Below, in pieces: positions 1-6,388 of a DNA stretch of 6,460 nt. Source of the stretch: Promethearchaeota archaeon (GTDB lineage: Archaea; Asgardarchaeota; Lokiarchaeia; Sigynarchaeales; SOKP01). Position numbers and translations under genes: made by a program. The stretch is taken from positions 1-6,460 of the forward strand of contig JAEOTJ010000250.1 in assembly GCA_016839905.1 (NCBI GenBank), given 5' to 3'. Below the pieces are notes generated by a model, which saw nothing but the letters and a program-made list of their open reading frames with translations, made no database searches and was not told the origin of the DNA. Position 1 is the first letter of the stretch. Each line of letters opens with the position of its first letter.

Positions 1-1122
1 CAAGGAAAAATTGATGAAGCAACTGAGATATTAAATCTATTTTTAGACCATGATCCTGATAATTTCTTTATCTTAAAAATTATTGAAAAATGGTTAGACA
101 ATCCAAATTTAAAAAATCAATTATTAAAAATATTGGAATTAAAGAAAAATGCGAAAATATTAAAGATTTTTGCCAAAGCTCATGATAAAAAAGGTAACTA
201 TCAGAATTGTATCGAAATTTATAATCAAATATTAGAAAATAATCCAGATAATGCAGAAATCTGGTTTTTGCTTAGTAAAATGAATGTAAAGATAGGAGAG
301 TGTGATCAAGCAATCAATTGTCTTTTGAATGCTTTTTTAAATAATTATTACAATTTAGAATCTTGGTATTTTCTTAAAAATATGTTAAAAAACCCATCTT
401 TTATAAATATCTTTATTGAGCGATTAGAAAAATTAAAAAATACGAGTATTTGGTCTTATACAGCTAAGATCCTCAAGGAGAATAAAGAATACATGAGAGC
501 AATTGATGCTTATGAACATATTCTTAAATTAGATCCAAATAATAAATATGCTAAACTTAGTTGTGCAAATATTTTGACCATTAAAAATAAAAAAGAAAAA
601 ATAATTCAACCAACTAAGTCATCTAGTCGTGGTACATCAATGGAAGGTGAGTTATACGACGTTTCACCGAAGAATCCATCTAAAAACGTGGTACTTGCAG
701 ATGACGCAATGTCATTACCCTTCTTGCAAAAATTAAGTAATGCAGGTGATAAATTAGCAAATGAGTCTTTGAAAAATAAAATAATAGAAAAATTCATGAA
801 CATTCCATTTCCTGAAAATTTATTTTTAATTAGTGAGCATTTTTTTAATCATTTATGCGATCGGGATATTGATGATCTCATTTATAAATTGGCCCATTAT
901 TCAGATGAGAAAAAAGCTTTAACAAATCTAAGTCTTATATATATTTATTATGATGAAAAAGGACAATCCTATAAAACCTACAAGATTAAATCTCATTTCT
1001 TAAAGAACAATACTATTACTACTAAATTTTGGAAACAGGTTAGCAAAACTTATGAATTAATGAATAAACCCGAAAAAGCAATGAAATATTATAAAAAAAA
1101 AACAATTGAAAATAGAAATTAA
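1..1122 (+). CDS. TPR-repeat protein, 5'-truncated by window edge
   Basis: The frame is open from base 1, so the gene starts outside the window; the TTG at 133 is internal because TPR-like sequence precedes it (GKIDEATEILNLF, then DPDN). 373 residues are visible. TPR-type helix pairs ending in (N/D)PxN lie at about residues 1-22 (partial), 51-84, 85-118 and 149-181, with weaker repeats at about 306-339 and 340-369. Residues about 196-236 form a Ser/Pro/Asp-containing linker without TPR character. TPR arrays are protein-binding scaffolds, probably cytoplasmic here since no membrane segment is seen; the partner cannot be told from the sequence. A pyrimidine-rich stretch follows the TAA stop (about 1123-1143) and may aid termination. 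The linker DNA is much richer in GC than its flanks (see findings). Being a TPR protein is well supported; a more specific role is not. Confidence 0.88.
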   Translation, partial: QGKIDEATEILNLFLDHDPDNFFILKIIEKWLDNPNLKNQLLKILELKKNAKILKIFAKAHDKKGNYQNCIEIYNQILENNPDNAEIWFLLSKMNVKIGECDQAINCLLNAFLNNYYNLESWYFLKNMLKNPSFINIFIERLEKLKNTSIWSYTAKILKENKEYMRAIDAYEHILKLDPNNKYAKLSCANILTIKNKKEKIIQPTKSSSRGTSMEGELYDVSPKNPSKNVVLADDAMSLPFLQKLSNAGDKLANESLKNKIIEKFMNIPFPENLFLISEHFFNHLCDRDIDDLIYKLAHYSDEKKALTNLSLIYIYYDEKGQSYKTYKIKSHFLKNNTITTKFWKQVSKTYELMNKPEKAMKYYKKKTIENRN

Positions 1123-1155
1123 TTACTTTCCTTATCTTATTCTAAATTTGATAGA

Positions 1156-1209
1156 TAATATACTAAAATAAATAAATTTTTTAACCTATTAAAAAATGTT
1201 AGTATATTA
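1156..1209. repeat. 11-bp inverted repeat between TPR gene and mobB
   Basis: TAATATACTAA (1156-1166) is matched by its exact reverse complement TTAGTATATTA (1199-1209), separated by 32 bases of A/T-rich sequence. The right arm ends 10 bases before the AGGTG ribosome binding site of mobB. It could be an operator half-site pair, the stem of a leader hairpin, or chance in very AT-rich DNA. There is no T-run directly after the right arm, so an ordinary hairpin terminator for the TPR gene is less likely. Confidence 0.4.
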
Positions 1210-1218
1210 GATTTTAAA

Positions 1219-1223
1219 AGGTG
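1219..1223 (+). promoter_or_regulatory. Ribosome binding site deciding the mobB start
   Basis: AGGTG is complementary to the usual 16S rRNA 3' end and sits 9 bases before the ATA codon at 1233. No ATG, GTG or TTG exists in the MobB frame between the TGA at 1224 and the P-loop, so this site is the main support for initiation at 1233. Confidence 0.5.
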
Positions 1224-1232
1224 TGATTAAAA

Positions 1233-1736
1233 ATAAAAATAATAAATGTAATTGGATATTCGGGAAGTGGGAAAACTACACTTATCTTAAATGCAATAAA
1301 ACTATTAAAAGAGAAATTAAATTATAATGTAGCAGTTATTAAAAATATACATGAGCATGAGATTGATAGGAGGGGAAAGGATTCTTATGAATATACTGAA
1401 AAAGGTGCATATTTTTCAATTACTAAAAATGTGAATAACGAAACAACGATTTTTATTAAAAAAGAAATATCTATAGAAAAATTAATAAATTGGATCAAAA
1501 AAGGTCCTTATATAATCGATTTATTTCTTACAGAAGGCTTTAGAAAATTAGAATATCCAACTATTTTATGTTTAAAAGATATTAAAGAATTGGAGCCACA
1601 ATTAACAAAGCAAGTTAAAATGATATCAGGGATAATCCTATCTAATAAGTCTGATAAATTATTTAAGACTAATATCCCAATGATTGAAATTCAAAAAGAT
1701 TTAAAAAAATTTATAGAAATTTTTAATTTAAATTAA
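1233..1736 (+). CDS. mobB: Molybdopterin-guanine dinucleotide biosynthesis adapter protein MobB
   Basis: MobB is a P-loop NTPase thought to assist MobA in attaching the nucleotide to molybdopterin during Mo/W cofactor synthesis in the cytoplasm. Counting the ATA at 1233 as residue 1, the frame gives 167 residues, a usual MobB length. The Walker A GYSGSGKTT is at 8-16, a MobB-like IDxxGKDSYxxxxxGA stretch at 44-59, and a Walker-B-like DLFLTEGF ending at about 103. NKSD at about 138-141 resembles the guanine-specificity motif of GTPases. The family call is strong. The start is odd: TGA at 1224 closes the frame upstream, and there is no ATG/GTG/TTG before the Walker A. Either an AUA start is used (AGGTG lies 9 bases upstream), or a base error hides the true start. 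The first standard start, GTG at 1431, would remove the Walker A and is not credible. No other Mo-cofactor gene lies in the window. Confidence 0.85.
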   Translation: MKIINVIGYSGSGKTTLILNAIKLLKEKLNYNVAVIKNIHEHEIDRRGKDSYEYTEKGAYFSITKNVNNETTIFIKKEISIEKLINWIKKGPYIIDLFLTEGFRKLEYPTILCLKDIKELEPQLTKQVKMISGIILSNKSDKLFKTNIPMIEIQKDLKKFIEIFNLN

Positions 1737-1770
1737 GGGAGTCCTTAAAAAATCTTGATTTTTTATTTTA
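1733..1770. terminator. Bidirectional terminator between convergent mobB and the 639-residue gene
   Basis: Two small hairpins are packed into the 26-base gap and the gene ends. TTAAGG (1733-1738) pairs with CCTTAA (1743-1748) across a GAGT loop. TAAAAAATC (1746-1754) pairs with GATTTTTTA (1757-1765) across a TT loop. T-runs follow on the + strand (about 1759-1769) and, reading the other way, on the - strand (1752-1747). The arrangement can end transcription from both sides; T-runs alone often suffice in archaea. Confidence 0.65.
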
Positions 1771-3682
1771 ATTCAGCCCATAATGGTGCTAAGTGTCGAC
1801 ATACAAATTCAAATTCCCTAATAATGCCTTGATCATCAACATTTTCCAACATTATTTCAATTAATTTTTCAGATACTTCATTTCTATTTGAAGGATCTTT
1901 AACCGATTTTTTAATTTCTTGAAAAAAATTGTCTAATGGTATGATAATTTCACTTAAAATCCAATCTTCGAAAAATATATCTTCTGATTTTGATACAAAA
2001 TTAGTTTCAATTAATAATTTTAACAAACTTTCATCAGTATAAAAGCTTTTGTCCGGGATTCTAAAATTTTTAAGATAATTTTCTTGAATTTTTTCTTTAT
2101 GGAGGCTAATCATGAATTCAGGCCAGATATCATCAGAAAAATTCATATCCTGAAATAAAAATAATTCTAGTACTCTTAGAGCGATATTTTTACCTTTATA
2201 CCTCCCTCGAGGATCTATAAAATTTTTTGATGCCTCGTTGGGATTGGATCTAAGAAAAACATTATCTATTAATGTATATACCATTCGACACATGTGATCA
2301 ACAATTAGATTAAAAGTAATGGGTTGGTTTTTTGGATCATCTTTTATTTTATGATTTTCATCATCAATTATCATAGAAATTCTTGTATTAAAACTATTTA
2401 AAAATGATTTAAAAAACTCATAATTAAGTTCTGAAAGTTCTTTCTTGAAGATTTTTTGGATAAATAAATCAACATTGTTAATATTTCTCAATATAACGAA
2501 TAAATTTATAAAATTTTTAATATTATCAATGGAACTTGTATTAATTACTCGATTTTCCTCTAAATAATATTGATTTAATGCCGTTTTAAAAATACCAGGT
2601 AAATATAATAAATCACCAACTTCTAAAGCTTCAAGACCACTAAAAAAATAGTATCTCATGTATAATATAAATAGATTAAATTGAGCTTTGGGAGAGGGTA
2701 GATTATTTGCTTGAAATGTAGAATAAAGTGTAGATTTTTGGTCAAGAAAGTTGAAAATTCTTAATAAAGAATTCTTCATTTCTTCAGTATATTCTAAATT
2801 ATTTAAGAATTCTTTTTTAATGATATCAGTTTTAGAAAAGAGAGAATCCTCTATACGTGAACAAATAAAATTAAGGAAATCCAGAAATGGAGTAAAATTT
2901 TTTACCAATCTACATTTCATGTAAAAATAATATAATAGGTCAATTAATTTTTCCTTAATTAATGGATATTCCTTTAAAGCGATTTCATATAATCTTTCTC
3001 TTCCCTTTAATAATCTTTTATATGATTTTTCAGGAATATTCTTGAATTGTTTTAAAAAATAAAATAATACCAAATTTAGGTAATTAAAGAAGATTTCTTC
3101 TTTATTATCTCTGATGACTATCATTAATTTTAAAAATTTATTTTTGTCTTCATAATTAATTACGCCTCCATCTTGAATAATATAGAAGGGTTCATTAATA
3201 GTTTCTTTTAAAACTTCTCCTAAATTTCTACATAAGGAAAAGAAATGCCCTATAAGTGGATTTAATCCAATATTAGCTTTTTCGTATAATTTTAACGTTT
3301 TATCAAAGAAATCTAATTCTTCTTCTGATAAGTTATATTTAAACTCAATAATTAAGTTGGTTTCGGAAATTTTTTCTTTACTTAATAAAACTAAAGAGTT
3401 ATCATTTAAACCAAAAAAATTTTTTAGAAAAAATTTATAATAATCATAAAAATTATTATAAAAAAAGGTAGTATAAGTCTTTTTAATTATTCTATTTTCA
3501 TTCAATTTTTTAAATTCATTCCACTTTGCTCCAATGTCTTCTTTAAATTCTTTTACAAGTCCATTTTTGCGGGAAACTAATATAGAATAAATATTTTTTA
3601 AATCTACTTTAAGATTATCCGATTTCTCTTTTATTTTTTTTCCTAAGAGATTTAAAATTTCATTTAATTCCTTATTTCCCAA
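1763..3682 (-). CDS. Large helical protein of unknown function (639 aa)
   Basis: I do not recognise this protein. The start is TTG at 3682, preceded by AGGA with a 5-base spacer; the frame opens only seven codons further upstream, with no ATG or GTG there, so the TTG is well supported. No signal peptide, convincing membrane span, P-loop or catalytic motif is visible. The protein is rich in Lys, Asn, Phe, Leu and Ile and reads as mostly alpha-helical: a charged N-terminal third (1-70), an aromatic patch with FFYNNFYDYYKFF at 73-85, long amphipathic helices through about 200-440, and a C-terminal region with FIDPRGRYKGKN (488-499) and FVCRHLAPLW (626-635), the most distinctive and perhaps conserved stretches. 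Only a few cysteines occur, at 151, 257, 274, 465 and 628, with no CxxC pairs, so no metal site is suggested. It is transcribed alone, divergent from fumAB and convergent with mobB, so context does not reveal its job. It may be a helical-repeat scaffold specific to its lineage. Confidence 0.85.
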   Translation of the reverse strand: MGNKELNEILNLLGKKIKEKSDNLKVDLKNIYSILVSRKNGLVKEFKEDIGAKWNEFKKLNENRIIKKTYTTFFYNNFYDYYKFFLKNFFGLNDNSLVLLSKEKISETNLIIEFKYNLSEEELDFFDKTLKLYEKANIGLNPLIGHFFSLCRNLGEVLKETINEPFYIIQDGGVINYEDKNKFLKLMIVIRDNKEEIFFNYLNLVLFYFLKQFKNIPEKSYKRLLKGRERLYEIALKEYPLIKEKLIDLLYYFYMKCRLVKNFTPFLDFLNFICSRIEDSLFSKTDIIKKEFLNNLEYTEEMKNSLLRIFNFLDQKSTLYSTFQANNLPSPKAQFNLFILYMRYYFFSGLEALEVGDLLYLPGIFKTALNQYYLEENRVINTSSIDNIKNFINLFVILRNINNVDLFIQKIFKKELSELNYEFFKSFLNSFNTRISMIIDDENHKIKDDPKNQPITFNLIVDHMCRMVYTLIDNVFLRSNPNEASKNFIDPRGRYKGKNIALRVLELFLFQDMNFSDDIWPEFMISLHKEKIQENYLKNFRIPDKSFYTDESLLKLLIETNFVSKSEDIFFEDWILSEIIIPLDNFFQEIKKSVKDPSNRNEVSEKLIEIMLENVDDQGIIREFEFVCRHLAPLWAELK

Positions 3683-3705
3683 GTTAATCCTGTATTTTCT
3701 TAATT

Positions 3706-3727
3706 AATAAAATAAAATAAAATATAA
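3706..3727. repeat. AATAA pentamer run and putative promoter of the 639-residue gene
   Basis: The unit AATAA recurs with T at 3708, 3713, 3718 and 3723, about 3.5 copies. Read on the - strand, TTATATTT (3727-3720) lies about 38-45 bases upstream of the TTG start at 3682, a plausible TATA box with a leader of about 15 bases containing AGGA. The run is low-complexity DNA, so the promoter reading is tentative. Confidence 0.35.
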
Positions 3728-3746
3728 CAACATTATACCCTTATAA

Positions 3747-3756
3747 TTTATAAAAG
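3747..3756 (+). promoter_or_regulatory. Putative TATA box for the fumarase operon
   Basis: TTTATAAAAG fits an archaeal TATA box. A start point about 25 bases downstream would give a leader of about 30 bases before the ATG at 3807. No clear GGTG-type ribosome binding site precedes that ATG (the sequence there is AATAAAAGAACT). A second AT-rich candidate, TATAAAATA at 3784-3792, is too close to the ATG for standard spacing. Confidence 0.35.
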
Positions 3757-3806
3757 AGAATTGAATATAATAAATCTTTTTAGTATAAAATATTAATAAA
3801 AGAACT

Positions 3807-4694
3807 ATGGAAGAGAAATTTAAGATATTAAAAGAAAAGATTGAACACGTTCTAATTAGAACCATCAAGAGAGCAACCACTAATGCCCCAAAAGAATTAG
3901 TAGATATTTTAAAAAAGGTTTTAAAACAAGAAGACTCAAAATTAGCCATTGAACAATTAGAATTAATGCTAGAAAATTTTGAATATGGTGCCAAAAAGGG
4001 AATTCCAATTTGTCAAGATACAGGCATGTTAAATTTTTTTATAATTCTAGGAGATAGATTTCCAATTGTCTCAGATTTTAAATCTATCATTGAGAATGCG
4101 ATTAGGAAAGCTACAAAAACAATTCCTTTACGAGGAAATAGTGTTGATCCCATTACAAATAAAAATCCTGAAAATAATTTAGGAATAAATTTACCTATTG
4201 TATATCTTAATATTTTAGAAAACTCTGACACCCTTAAAATAACAATTTTACCTAAAGGGGGAGGGGCTGAGAATATTTCTAAATTGATGATGTTAAACCC
4301 ATCCAATGGTTTAGACTGTTTTCAAAATGAAATAATAAATGTTATTAAATTAGCTGGGGGAATGCCTTGTCCACCAATAATATTAGGAATTGGCTTGGGA
4401 GGAGATGCAACATCATGTATGAAACTTGCTAAAAAAGCCTTATTAAGACCTTTAAATCAACGCCATCCGAGAGAGGATGTTGCTAAACTTGAATTGGAAT
4501 TATTAAATAATATAAATCAGTTAAACATTGGTATAATGGGATTAGGAGGGAAAGTTTCCTGTTTGGATGTTCATATTGAAATTGCTATGCGTCATCCTGC
4601 CTCGTTTCCAGTTGGCTTAATAGTTCAGTGTTATTCACATAGATGGTCATCATTTGAAATAAATAGCGAGGGAGATATAATAGATGAGATATGA
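3807..4694 (+). CDS. fumA: Fumarate hydratase class I, alpha subunit
   Basis: This is the Fe-S-binding chain of the two-subunit, oxygen-sensitive class I fumarase, which interconverts fumarate and L-malate in the cytoplasm. At 295 residues it has the usual length for a split alpha chain. Motifs in order: PICQDTG (67-73), LRGNSVDP (108-115), LPKGGGAEN (148-156), GGMPCPP (184-190), GIGLGGD (194-200), and DVHIEIAMRHPASFPVG (254-270) followed by VQCYSHR. Cys69, Cys188 and Cys275 are the expected three ligands of the [4Fe-4S] cluster. Gln70, Asp71, Arg109 and His263 correspond, from memory, to catalytic residues of the Leishmania major enzyme. The usual TTALDVHIE is here VSCLDVHIE, a small departure. 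It is the first gene of a two-gene unit; its TGA lies 11 bases inside the beta gene. L-tartrate dehydratase (TtdA) is the main alternative within the family, less likely without tartrate genes nearby. The standard archaeal gene symbol varies. Confidence 0.93.
   Translation: MEEKFKILKEKIEHVLIRTIKRATTNAPKELVDILKKVLKQEDSKLAIEQLELMLENFEYGAKKGIPICQDTGMLNFFIILGDRFPIVSDFKSIIENAIRKATKTIPLRGNSVDPITNKNPENNLGINLPIVYLNILENSDTLKITILPKGGGAENISKLMMLNPSNGLDCFQNEIINVIKLAGGMPCPPIILGIGLGGDATSCMKLAKKALLRPLNQRHPREDVAKLELELLNNINQLNIGIMGLGGKVSCLDVHIEIAMRHPASFPVGLIVQCYSHRWSSFEINSEGDIIDEI
4668..4676 (+). promoter_or_regulatory. Ribosome binding site for fumarase beta inside the alpha gene
   Basis: GAGGGAGAT lies in the last codons of the alpha gene and ends 7 bases before the ATG at 4684. 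It fixes the beta start in preference to the out-of-frame ATG at 4692, and suggests independent or coupled initiation on one mRNA. Confidence 0.7.
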
Positions 4695-5226
4695 TTTTGA
4701 TTTACCAGTACAAGACAATGATGTTAGGAAGTTAAAAATTAAGGATATCATATTTTTAAATGGTATTCTCATAACTGCTAGAGATCAAGCACATAAAAGG
4801 ATTATGGAACTAATAAAAAGTAATAAATCTTTACCAGAAAGTTTGAATCAAATAAAGGGAAGCGCCATATATCATTGTGGTCCAATCGTTAAGGAAGAGA
4901 ATGGAGAATATAGGATTATTTCAGGAGGCCCCACAACAAGTCAGAGAATGGATTTATTAGAAAATAAAGTTGTTAAACAACTTGGAATTAAATTTATAAT
5001 TGGTAAAGGCGGTATGAAAAATCTGGATACAAAAGGAAATGAAGTAGTATACTTGAGTTATACTGGAGGGTGTGGTGCAATAATTAATCAAAAAATTGAA
5101 AATGTTAATCATGTTGAATGGAAGGATTTAGGCATGTGTGAGGCTATATGGTTTTTAAAAGTAAATCAGCTTGGACCTTTAATAGTTGCTCAAGATATAC
5201 ATGGTAATAGTTTATTTAAAAAATAG
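4684..5226 (+). CDS. fumB: Fumarate hydratase class I, beta subunit
   Basis: This is the partner chain of the class I fumarase, corresponding to the C-terminal domain of the one-chain enzymes; it supplies substrate-binding residues to the active site at the subunit interface. Its 180 residues are normal for the split form. Motifs: NGILITARDQAHKRI (26-40), YHCGPIV (63-69), GGPTTSQRMD (81-90), IGKGGM (106-111), TGGCGAIIN (127-135) and HVEWKDLGMCEAIW (143-156). Arg33, Thr84, Thr85, Arg88 and Lys108 match, from memory, Arg421, Thr467, Thr468, Arg471 and Lys491 of the Leishmania enzyme, with identical internal spacing between Thr84 and Lys108. The gene overlaps the alpha gene by 11 bases, so the two chains are almost certainly made from one transcript and assembled together. 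The split layout is common in archaea and anaerobic bacteria. Tartrate dehydratase beta is the less likely alternative. Confidence 0.93.
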   Translation: MRYDFDLPVQDNDVRKLKIKDIIFLNGILITARDQAHKRIMELIKSNKSLPESLNQIKGSAIYHCGPIVKEENGEYRIISGGPTTSQRMDLLENKVVKQLGIKFIIGKGGMKNLDTKGNEVVYLSYTGGCGAIINQKIENVNHVEWKDLGMCEAIWFLKVNQLGPLIVAQDIHGNSLFKK

Positions 5227-5260
5227 CATTTTGTATTTTTAGAATATTTTTGTTATTTCA
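5227..5260 (+). terminator. T-rich terminator after the fumarase genes
   Basis: Successive T-runs (5229-5232, 5236-5240, 5247-5251) follow the beta stop with no hairpin, a form typical of archaeal termination. They overlap the 3' end of the convergent gene because the gap is only 12 bases. Confidence 0.4.
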
Positions 5261-6282
5261 TCAATTTCAGAATATTCAAGTGATTTTATATTTCCTTTCT
5301 TATTCTTTATTTTTAATCCCTTCTCTTTTGATACAAACTTGCCTATTTTTTTTGTTTCAATTCCGTTTCTTCTTAATAATTCTATTAATTCATGAGAATG
5401 CTCATTGGCAATAGCGATTAACAGGGAACCCGAAGAAATCGTTGATAAAGGATTCAAGTTAAAGATTCTACTTAATTCCAATGGTTCAGGCAAGATGTTA
5501 ATTTTTTTCTCATCAATAAACACACCAGTATTAGAAGCGATTACCATCTCAGCAATACCACAAAGCAAGCCTCCCTCGGTGGGGTCATGAAATGAGTTAA
5601 TATTAAAGTTTTTATTCGCTAATAAGGCTTCTTTATGCACGCTTATGCCTGGATTGTAAAGATAATTCTTGCATTTCTCAATAAAATCTGAATTATATTC
5701 TTTTTCTATTAATAAATCCTCTTTTTCTCTCCCAATTATCGATGTTCCTTCTATAAATATTCCTTTTGTAAGAATGAGAGAATCCCCTGGTTTTGCTCCA
5801 GAAGTTACTACTAATTTTTCTTTTTCAACTTCACCTAATAAAGAACCAACTACTATTGGTCGTTCTAATCCCATTGTTACTTCAGTATGTCCTCCAATTA
5901 CGATAATTCCCATAGATGTGCAGGTATCATGGATGGTTTTAAAGATATTTTCAATCAAATCTTCATTAGTGCTTTTCTCAGGTAATAGTATCGTAGATTG
6001 GAACCATTTTGGCTTTGCTCCAGTACAAACAACATCATTTACATTTACATTTACAACATAATACCCAATTTTCTCTGATGCAAAAGTTATTGGATCTGTT
6101 TTTGCTACTAAATATTTATCTCCAATATCAATGACAGCAGCATCCTCTCCGATTTTAGATCCTAATATTACTCGATTATCTTTAGGATCTAAATCTGAAC
6201 CGAATTTTTTTAGCATTTTAGCTAAAATCTCATGTTTTAACTTACCTGTTAAAAATTTTTTCTCTTCCATTCCAATTCTCAT
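5239..6282 (-). CDS. HypE-like AIR synthase-related (PurM superfamily) ATP-binding protein
   Basis: The protein has the two-domain PurM fold shared by PurM, PurL, ThiL, SelD and HypE, enzymes that use ATP to activate an oxygen atom by phosphorylation. Motifs in order: KIGEDAAVID (43-52), KTDPITFASEKIG (61-73), VNVNDVVCTGAKP (79-91), the HypE/archaeal-type GGHTEVT (130-136), IFIEGTSII (175-183), HDPTEGGLL (232-240) and SSGSLLIA (283-290). Its 347 residues are close to HypE length, but it ends in ITKIF and lacks the terminal Cys that HypE must carry for the CN ligand of [NiFe] hydrogenase. It also lacks the N-terminal Cys/Sec-glycine motif of SelD. It therefore belongs to the archaeal 'AIR synthase related' group of unknown substrate. 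Start: ATG at 6282 is the first in frame, and a second ATG at 6270 is nearly as likely; neither has a strong ribosome binding site. It is convergent with fumAB and downstream, on the same strand, of a zinc-knuckle gene. Confidence 0.88.
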   Translation of the reverse strand: MRIGMEEKKFLTGKLKHEILAKMLKKFGSDLDPKDNRVILGSKIGEDAAVIDIGDKYLVAKTDPITFASEKIGYYVVNVNVNDVVCTGAKPKWFQSTILLPEKSTNEDLIENIFKTIHDTCTSMGIIVIGGHTEVTMGLERPIVVGSLLGEVEKEKLVVTSGAKPGDSLILTKGIFIEGTSIIGREKEDLLIEKEYNSDFIEKCKNYLYNPGISVHKEALLANKNFNINSFHDPTEGGLLCGIAEMVIASNTGVFIDEKKINILPEPLELSRIFNLNPLSTISSGSLLIAIANEHSHELIELLRRNGIETKKIGKFVSKEKGLKIKNKKGNIKSLEYSEIDEITKIF

Positions 6283-6310
6283 TATATTATTATAGTAATA
6301 AGATTAAAAT

Positions 6311-6331
6311 AGTATTCAAATTTATAATACT
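6311..6331. repeat. Inverted repeat in the promoter of the AIR-synthase-like gene
   Basis: AGTATT (6311-6316) and AATACT (6326-6331) are exact reverse complements around a 9-base centre. On the - strand the centre reads ATAAATTTG, so a possible TATA element (TTATAAAT) lies within the palindrome, about 37-45 bases before the ATG at 6282. It could be an operator over the promoter; it is short, and chance is possible. Confidence 0.3.
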
Positions 6332-6388
6332 GATTTATATTTCGTAAAAAGATGAATTGAATTTGTTTTTAATGAATGTCTTTCTAAA

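Noticed and set aside
133..135. TTG as the start of the TPR protein
   Set aside because: The frame is open to base 1 and the upstream residues look like a TPR helix pair, so the gene begins outside the window.
606..803. A 65-residue - strand frame opposite the TPR gene
   Set aside because: It is a shadow of the TPR frame with no family features or start signal of its own.
1431..1736. A 101-residue gene starting at GTG 1431
   Set aside because: It is the C-terminal part of MobB; the Walker A and further family motifs lie upstream in the same frame without a stop back to 1227.
3706..3727. AATAA repeats as a CRISPR-like or functional tandem array
   Set aside because: Fewer than four copies of a 5-base A/T unit without spacers; this is ordinary low-complexity intergenic DNA.
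3704..4306. Two - strand frames (3704-3994 and 4013-4306) opposite fumarase alpha
   Set aside because: They lie opposite a strongly conserved enzyme gene, and the first runs into low-complexity promoter DNA.
5405..6061. Two + strand frames opposite the AIR-synthase-like gene
   Set aside because: They are antisense shadows; the - strand frame carries all the PurM-family motifs.
5239..6282. Identity as HypE, SelD or ThiL
   Set aside because: HypE's terminal Cys and SelD's N-terminal Cys/Sec motif are absent. The GEDAAV, TDPITF and GGHTEVT set fits the archaeal AIR-synthase-related group better than ThiL.
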